From Spirochaetales bacterium (GTDB taxonomy: Bacteria; Spirochaetota; Spirochaetia; Treponematales; Treponemataceae): a DNA stretch of 64,000 bases. Shown one piece after another: positions 59,033-64,000 of the stretch; the stretch's first letter is position 1, and every line of letters starts with the position of its first letter. A model generated the notes under the pieces. The model did not search any database. It was not told the DNA's origin and was given only the letters and a program-made list of their open reading frames with translations. The position numbers and the translations under genes are program-made. The DNA is taken from contig QKEL01000013.1 of the NCBI GenBank assembly GCA_003252395.1, positions 61,698-125,697 of the forward strand, read 5' to 3'.

Positions 59033-60440
59033 GCTTCGGCGCCCTCGGATAGGGTATTACGTCGCGGATGTTTCCCATCCCGGTGATGTACAGGAGCAGG
59101 CGCTCGAAACCGAGTCCGAAACCCGCATGGGGCACCGTACCGTACCGGCGCAAGTCGAGATACCACCAGTAGTCCTCAACCTTCATGCCCATGTCGGTTA
59201 TGCGCTTTTCAAGGGTTTCAAGCACTTCCTCGCGTTCGGATCCCCCGATGATCTCGCCGAGGCCGGGCACCAGTACGTCCATGGCCCGCACGGTTTTGCC
59301 GTCCGCGTTTAGCTTCATATAGAAGGCCTTGATTTCCTTCGGATAATCGGTGACGATCACGGGCTTCTTATATACCTGCTCGGTTAGGTATTTCTCGTGT
59401 TCGCTTTGGAGATCGCAGCCCCAGTAGGGCTTGAACTCGAATTTATCGGCGTTTTTCTCCAACTCGGCCACCGCCTGGGTATAGGTTACGCGGGCGAAAT
59501 CGGAGTTTACCACGTGGGTAAGGGTTTCGATTAGGCCGGGCTGTACCCGTTCATTGAAGAACTTCATATCCTCGGCGCATTTCTCGAGGGCCCAGCGAAG
59601 GAGGTACTTGATGAACTCTTCCGCGAGATCCATGTCGTCTTCCAGGTGGAAGAAGGCGATCTCGGGCTCGATCATCCAGAACTCCGCGAGATGCCGGGTG
59701 GTATTCGAGTTTTCCGCGCGGAAGGTGGGGCCGAAGGTATAGACCCGGGAAACGGCGGTGGCGTAGGTTTCGGCGTTCAGCTGGCCCGATACGGTAAGGT
59801 TCGCGGGCTTGCCGAAAAAATCCTTCGTGAAATCCACTCCGCTCCGGCCGGCGGCGATCTCCGCCGCTCCCTCCCTGGCGAGGCGCTGCAGGTCCAGGGT
59901 GGTTACCTGAAACATCTCGCCGGCGCCCTCGCAGTCCGAGGCGGTAATGAGGGGGGTATGCACGTAATTGAAGCCCCGCTCCTGGAAAAAGGTGTGGATC
60001 GCGTACGACATTTGGCTTCGAAGCCGCGCTATGGCGCCGAAGGTGTTGGTCCGGGGCCGCAGATGGGCGATTTCGCGAAGGAATTCCATCGAATGGTTTT
60101 TCTTTTGCAGGGGATAGGTTTCGGCGGGGGCCTCGCCGATGACCGACACGGAAACGCCCTGAATTTCCACGGCCTGGCCGGACGCGGGCGAGGGCACGAG
60201 ACGACCCGTCGCCTGGACGGAAGCGCCGGTGCCGATTCTCTTCAGTTCGGCCTCGGTCTCGGCGCTGAGTCCCGCTTCGCGATCAAGGGTTACCTGGATC
60301 GAGGCAAAGCATGATCCGTCGTTAATCTGGATGAATACGAGATTTTTGGTCTCGCGTTTGGTGCGGACCCAGCCATATATGGTTATGTCACGCCCGTCAG
60401 GTTCTGAGACAAGAATGTCCTTAATAAGGGTTGTTTTCAT
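59019..60440 (-). CDS. asnS: Asparaginyl-tRNA synthetase
   Basis: 473 residues, class II. An OB-fold tRNA-binding domain (residues 14-110, [20 protein letters not shown]) precedes the catalytic domain with [40 protein letters not shown] (motif 2) and [19 protein letters not shown] (motif 3). The ATG at 60440 is preceded at 7 nt by TACTGT, with a consensus TTGACT 17 nt further, so a leaderless start is predicted; no Shine-Dalgarno sequence is present. Confidence 0.95.
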   Translation of the reverse strand: MKTTLIKDILVSEPDGRDITIYGWVRTKRETKNLVFIQINDGSCFASIQVTLDREAGLSAETEAELKRIGTGASVQATGRLVPSPASGQAVEIQGVSVSVIGEAPAETYPLQKKNHSMEFLREIAHLRPRTNTFGAIARLRSQMSYAIHTFFQERGFNYVHTPLITASDCEGAGEMFQVTTLDLQRLAREGAAEIAAGRSGVDFTKDFFGKPANLTVSGQLNAETYATAVSRVYTFGPTFRAENSNTTRHLAEFWMIEPEIAFFHLEDDMDLAEEFIKYLLRWALEKCAEDMKFFNERVQPGLIETLTHVVNSDFARVTYTQAVAELEKNADKFEFKPYWGCDLQSEHEKYLTEQVYKKPVIVTDYPKEIKAFYMKLNADGKTVRAMDVLVPGLGEIIGGSEREEVLETLEKRITDMGMKVEDYWWYLDLRRYGTVPHAGFGLGFERLLLYITGMGNIRDVIPYPRAPKLADF

Positions 60441-60447
60441 GGAAGAA

Positions 60448-60476
60448 ACAGTACCACGTTTACCGGTGCCAGTCAA
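60448..60476 (-). promoter_or_regulatory. Leaderless asnS promoter
   Basis: TTGACT (60476-60471), a 17-nt spacer and TACTGT (60453-60448), then 7 nt to the ATG at 60440. Confidence 0.65.
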
Positions 60477-60497
60477 AGGGATATGATTATGGATACG

Positions 60498-60527
60498 ATA
60501 ATTATACCGAAAAACGCATAATTATAC
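60498..60527. repeat. Direct repeat ATAATTATAC in the asnS-gltA gap
   Basis: ATAATTATAC at 60498-60507 and again at 60518-60527, exactly 20 nt apart (about two helical turns). Each copy is largely self-complementary (TAATTA core). The flanking region is much more AT-rich than the genome. A paired regulator site is possible. Confidence 0.45.
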
Positions 60528-60577
60528 ATGGGAATTTCCCGACTGAAAAAACAAAAGCCGAGTTGCGTTCTGCTAAC

Positions 60578-60606
60578 TTGCATTTTATTGTCTATTCGTG
60601 TATAAA
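60578..60606 (+). promoter_or_regulatory. gltA promoter
   Basis: TTGCAT (60578-60583), a 17-nt spacer and TATAAA (60601-60606). The leader includes CGGAGGG before the ATG at 60638, so this promoter is leadered. Confidence 0.65.
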
Positions 60607-60637
60607 TATACACATCTATTCCCCGGAGGGAAATAAT

Positions 60638-61999
60638 ATGCAAATCGATACCAATTATCCTCCCATGCTCGAGAATCTCGCGCAAATCGCCGAAAAAAAC
60701 GGGTTAATCGACCCCGAACTGTACACGAAATATGACGTGAAACGCGGATTGCGCGACGCGAACGGAAAGGGCGTACTGGTCGGTTTGACCAGTATCGGTA
60801 ACGTGTACGGATATGACGTTATCGACGGAAATCCCGTGGCGGTTCCCGGAAAGCTCATTTACCGGGGGTACGACGTAGAGGACATCATTCAGGATATCGA
60901 GCAGGCCGAGCATTACGGGTACGAGCAGGTTATCTACCTCTTGCTTTTCGGGGAGCTTCCCAACGCCTCGCAGCTCGCGGAGTTCGACGCCCTGCTTGGG
61001 GAATACCGGAACCTTCCGAACAACTTCGTGGAAGACATGATTCTCAAGTCGCCGTCCTCCGATATCATGAATAAACTGGCCCGCTCGGTGCTCGTTTCCT
61101 ATTCGTACGACCCGAATCCCGAGGACGTATCGATCATCAACAATCTGTTCCAGTGCGTCCAGCTCATTGCCCGCTTCCCCGCCATGGTCGCGTACGGGTA
61201 CCAGGCGAAGCGCCGGCATTACGACGGCAAGAGCATGTACCTCCACAATCCACTGCCGAACCTTTCCACCGCAGAAAATTTCCTTCGCATGATTCGGGCG
61301 GACAAAAACTACGATCGGCTTGAGGCGGAACTCCTGGACCTTGCCCTGATCCTCCACGCGGAACACGGCGGCGGAAACAATTCCTCCCTGACCGTTCACG
61401 TGGTGTCCTCCGCGGATACCGATACCTACTCCGCCATCGGGGCGGCGGTGGGCTCGCTCAAGGGACGCAGGCACGGCGGCGCGAATATCAAGGTTATCGA
61501 GATGATGGACGACATCAAGGCCAACGTACAGGATTGGTCGAGCGAGCGCGAGGTGAGCGACTACCTGAAGAAGATTCTCCGCAAAGAGGCCTTTGACCGG
61601 TCCGGGCTCGTGTACGGACAGGGCCATGCGGTATACACCATCTCCGATCCCCGCGCGACCCTCCTGCGCGAAAAGGCCAGGAAGCTCGCCGAGGTTAAGA
61701 AATGCACCGAGGAATTCGAGCTTTATTGCATGATCGAGCGCATTTTCCCGAACATATTCCGTGAGGAAAAGGGCGAGGGCAAGAGCATTTGCACCAACGT
61801 GGACTTTTACTCGGGCTTCGTGTATTCCATGCTCGGCATTCCCCGGGAACTCTACACCCCCATTTTCGCCGTATCCCGCATCGCCGGCTGGTCGGCCCAC
61901 CGCCTGGAAGAGATTATCTCCGGCGGGCGCATTTATCGGCCCGCCTTTAAGCAGGTCGGCGAATCGCGCAAATACGTTCCGCTGGACAAGCGCCGCTAA
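60638..61999 (+). CDS. gltA: Citrate synthase
   Basis: 453 residues. The active-site residues lie in ALILHAEHGGGNNSSLT (His), GLVYGQGHAVYTISDPRAT (His) and NVDFYSGFVYSMLGI (Asp). It condenses oxaloacetate with acetyl-CoA. A 2-methylcitrate synthase is the alternative; the pattern alone does not separate them. CGGAGGG lies 9 nt before the ATG at 60638; the frame from 60431 covers the promoter and leader. A terminator follows. Confidence 0.93.
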   Translation: MQIDTNYPPMLENLAQIAEKNGLIDPELYTKYDVKRGLRDANGKGVLVGLTSIGNVYGYDVIDGNPVAVPGKLIYRGYDVEDIIQDIEQAEHYGYEQVIYLLLFGELPNASQLAEFDALLGEYRNLPNNFVEDMILKSPSSDIMNKLARSVLVSYSYDPNPEDVSIINNLFQCVQLIARFPAMVAYGYQAKRRHYDGKSMYLHNPLPNLSTAENFLRMIRADKNYDRLEAELLDLALILHAEHGGGNNSSLTVHVVSSADTDTYSAIGAAVGSLKGRRHGGANIKVIEMMDDIKANVQDWSSEREVSDYLKKILRKEAFDRSGLVYGQGHAVYTISDPRATLLREKARKLAEVKKCTEEFELYCMIERIFPNIFREEKGEGKSICTNVDFYSGFVYSMLGIPRELYTPIFAVSRIAGWSAHRLEEIISGGRIYRPAFKQVGESRKYVPLDKRR

Positions 62000-62051
62000 G
62001 CGCCCGCCTATCCCGCCTTGCGCGGGGCATGCAAGTCCCGGCGCATAAGAA

Positions 62052-62084
62052 AAGGACGTCCCTCGGGACGGCCTTCTTTTTTTT
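62052..62084 (+). terminator. gltA terminator
   Basis: AAGG-A-CGTCCC pairs with GGGACG-G-CCTT (one internal mismatch) and is followed by eight T. Confidence 0.8.
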
Positions 62085-62119
62085 ATTTGGCGAATGCCTA
62101 TGCGTTTCGCCCGAGGGCC

Positions 62120-64000
62120 TTATTCGTCCTCGCTTTGCTGCTTGATGAATTCCTTCGCTGCCTGTATTACCTCGTCCGCGATCTTGCCTGATATGGGGCT
62201 GTAATGGTCAAAGGCCATTTCGAAGGAACCGGTGCCGCTCGTCATGGCGCGCAGGTCTATGGCGTATTTTAACAGTTCGTGGTGGGGCACTTGGGCGCGA
62301 ATTTCCTCGATTCCGCCGCCGAGCGTTTCCTGGCCGAGTATGTGTCCCCGCCGACCCGACAGGTCGCTCATGATATCTCCCAAATACGCGTTGTCCACGA
62401 ATACCGTCAAGGCCATGATAGGCTCGAGAAGGATCGGGCCGGCGTTCCGCATGGACTCGCGGAAGGCGTTTCGCGCGGCGATTTTAAAGGCCATTTCCGA
62501 GGAGTCAACCGGGTGCTCCTTGCCGTCAAGGACCGTCACGCCCACGTCAACCACGGGGTAACCGGCGAGAACGCCGTTTTCCATGGCTTCTTTTACGCCC
62601 TTCTCGATACCGGGGATATAGCCCTTGGAAATGGCACCGCCGAACACCGCGTTGGTGAAGCTATAGTTTTCGCCCCGCTCCAGGGCGTTGATCGAAAGAA
62701 CGACCCGGGCGTATTGGCCGTGGCCGCCCGATTGCTTTTTATGGGTGTATTCGGATTGCGCCTTTCGCTGGATCGTTTCGCGATACGCGATTCGCGGTAT
62801 TGAGGTGACGATCTCGATTTTAGTCTGGGTCGCGATACGACCGAGCACGATGTTGATATGCAGGTCGCCCATGCCCGAAAGCACGTTCTGCTTCGTTTCG
62901 CCGTTAAAGGCGAAGGTGAGGGTCTTGTCTTCCTCGCAGGAGCGGATAAGCAAGTCTCCCAGCTTGTCGTCGTCTTTTTTGTCCTTGGCGGCGACTGCCA
63001 TGGAATAGACGGGGTTGGGGGAGCGGAGTTTCACGAAGGGAGGAATGTCTGCCGACGCGCCGAAGGTATCGTTTGTCTTGGCGTAGGGCAATTTCGCGGC
63101 GATACCCACGTCGCCCGCGACGAGCTCGCGCGTCTCGACGAGCTTTTTTCCCACGGCGCGGAAGAGCTTGCCGACCTTTTCCTTTTTATCCTCGGTCACG
63201 TTATAAATCTCGGAATCGGGGGCGAGGGAACCGGTAACGACCTTGAGGAAGGTGAGCTTTCCGGAGAATTGGTCGTTGGCGGTCTTTATAACCAGGGCGG
63301 AAAGGGGAGCCTTCGGGTCAACCTTAACCGATATATCGCTGCCTTCCGGCGAGGTCGCCACTTCTATGGCTCCCAGCGGGGAGGGGACTATGTCGGCGAT
63401 AAAATTGAGGAGCGGGACGATTCCCGCGCCGGTCGCCGCGCAGCCGGCGAAAGCGGGCACGACGCGGTTATCGGCGATTGCCAATTTGAGCCCCTTGACG
63501 ATATCCTCGTCGGAGAGGCCCGCCTCGTCGATAAATTTGACCAAAAGCTCATCGTCGCCTTCCGCCGCCGCGCCGGCCAGAATCTCCCTGGCACGGTCAT
63601 ATTCGCCCTTGAAGGCCTCGGGCACCGCGACTTCCTTGGTTACGCCCCCCGCCGTTTCGTAGGCCTTCCCGTGCAGAACGTCTATAACGCCCTTAAACGA
63701 TGCGCCGGTTCCCATGGGAATGGTAACCGGGCATACTTCGCATTCGAACTGGCCGTGCACGTCCTGCACCGAATCGTCGAATTTCGCGCGGTCATCGTCG
63801 AGGTGGTTAATGAATAAAAGCCGGGGTTTGTTGCGGCGGTCCAGCATGCGCCAAAGCTTGATCGTTTCGATCTGCACGCCCGCCTTCGCGTCGAGCATCA
63901 TGAGGGCGACTTCGCTGGCCCGGAAGGCGCAGATAACCTCGCCGATAAAGTCGGCGGAACCGGGGGTATCCCACAAATTGATGAGTGTATCCCCCCAATT
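62120..64000 (-). CDS. EF-G-like translational GTPase (5' end cut)
   Basis: The start lies beyond base 64000; about 626 residues are present. The switch II motif reads LWDTPGSADF, where classical EF-G has DTPGHVDF, and NHLDDDRAKFDDSVQ replaces the usual NKxD region. Domains II to V follow, with LPYAKTNDTF, QYARVVLSINAL, GGGIEEIRAQVPHHELLKY and RAMTSGTGSFEMAFDHYSPI. This is the EF-G-like (FusA2-type) subfamily rather than the main translocase. Its role is unclear; some relatives act in ribosome recycling or stress. The loss of the His suggests slow or altered GTP hydrolysis. Confidence 0.88.
   Translation of the reverse strand, partial: NWGDTLINLWDTPGSADFIGEVICAFRASEVALMMLDAKAGVQIETIKLWRMLDRRNKPRLLFINHLDDDRAKFDDSVQDVHGQFECEVCPVTIPMGTGASFKGVIDVLHGKAYETAGGVTKEVAVPEAFKGEYDRAREILAGAAAEGDDELLVKFIDEAGLSDEDIVKGLKLAIADNRVVPAFAGCAATGAGIVPLLNFIADIVPSPLGAIEVATSPEGSDISVKVDPKAPLSALVIKTANDQFSGKLTFLKVVTGSLAPDSEIYNVTEDKKEKVGKLFRAVGKKLVETRELVAGDVGIAAKLPYAKTNDTFGASADIPPFVKLRSPNPVYSMAVAAKDKKDDDKLGDLLIRSCEEDKTLTFAFNGETKQNVLSGMGDLHINIVLGRIATQTKIEIVTSIPRIAYRETIQRKAQSEYTHKKQSGGHGQYARVVLSINALERGENYSFTNAVFGGAISKGYIPGIEKGVKEAMENGVLAGYPVVDVGVTVLDGKEHPVDSSEMAFKIAARNAFRESMRNAGPILLEPIMALTVFVDNAYLGDIMSDLSGRRGHILGQETLGGGIEEIRAQVPHHELLKYAIDLRAMTSGTGSFEMAFDHYSPISGKIADEVIQAAKEFIKQQSEDE

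Noticed and set aside
60704..61900. A 398-codon minus frame opposite gltA
   Set aside because: The plus frame has all citrate synthase active-site residues; the minus frame matches nothing.
1..64000. CRISPR arrays, insertion sequences, prophage genes, tRNA or rRNA genes
   Set aside because: No regularly spaced repeats, transposase or phage proteins were seen, and no cloverleaf or rRNA segment was recognised.

Overview
The window is about 64 kb of GC-rich (roughly 60 %) bacterial chromosome. Gene content points to a spirochaete of the Treponema/Spirochaeta group: a long GlyA of about 500 residues, TRL-type and other short lipoproteins, an EF-G-like paralogue with a DTPGS switch, a Maf/MptE-like protein, MCP-like and HD-GYP signalling proteins, and CUT1 sugar ABC and TRAP transporters. 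The assignment is an inference from protein families; there is no rRNA, and no tRNA was recognised.

Layout. 1-5.9 kb: start of a TRAP transporter binding protein, a 35-residue basic protein, glyA behind a probable ZTP (pfl) riboswitch, three small lipoproteins, a membrane protein and a ParB-like protein. 5.3-6.9 kb: a conserved hypothetical and an XRE-cupin regulator. 7-31 kb: a large pectin/uronate island with a GH28 polygalacturonase, TIM-barrel isomerase, eda (fused to a VOC domain), kdgK, kduI, ABC-F protein, kduD, IclR regulator, uxaC-uxaA-uxaB, a BASS-family transporter, a 1055-residue hybrid AraC regulator, a CUT1 ABC importer and a GH105 hydrolase. Together these take galacturonate (UxaC, UxaB, UxaA) and unsaturated uronate (GH105, KduI, KduD) to 2-keto-3-deoxygluconate, then via KdgK and Eda to pyruvate and glyceraldehyde-3-phosphate.

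A 15-bp palindrome close to TGAAAC-N3-GTTTCA, resembling the KdgR box, lies at the eda/kdgK, kduD and BASS-uxaBAC promoters, with a degenerate copy at the TRAP promoter. It ties the island and the TRAP transporter into one probable IclR/KdgR regulon.

30.4-32.5 kb: MgtC-like protein, RsuA-type pseudouridine synthase and a GNAT acetyltransferase. 32.5-40.6 kb is the least explained part: a pseudokinase, a GGDEF-like protein (GGDDF), a PPP-type phosphatase overlapping a HipA/PI3K-like kinase, and four paralogues of an unrecognised helical family. I regard this as the best candidate for an undescribed signalling system.

40.6-64 kb is more ordinary: two TPM-domain proteins with LemA, an HD hydrolase, pgl-zwf, a soluble MCP-like protein, an HD-GYP variant, a Maf-like protein, a PBP with PASTA domain, signal peptidase I, a LysM-M23 peptidase, a zinc-ribbon protein, a NodB-like pseudoenzyme, a D-Ala-D-Ala carboxypeptidase, asnS, citrate synthase and an EF-G-like GTPase cut by the window end.

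A recurrent trait is a -10 box 6-9 nt before an ATG with no Shine-Dalgarno sequence (for example asnS, pgl, the GGDEF-like gene, the M23 peptidase and the TIM-barrel gene). This predicts frequent leaderless transcripts.
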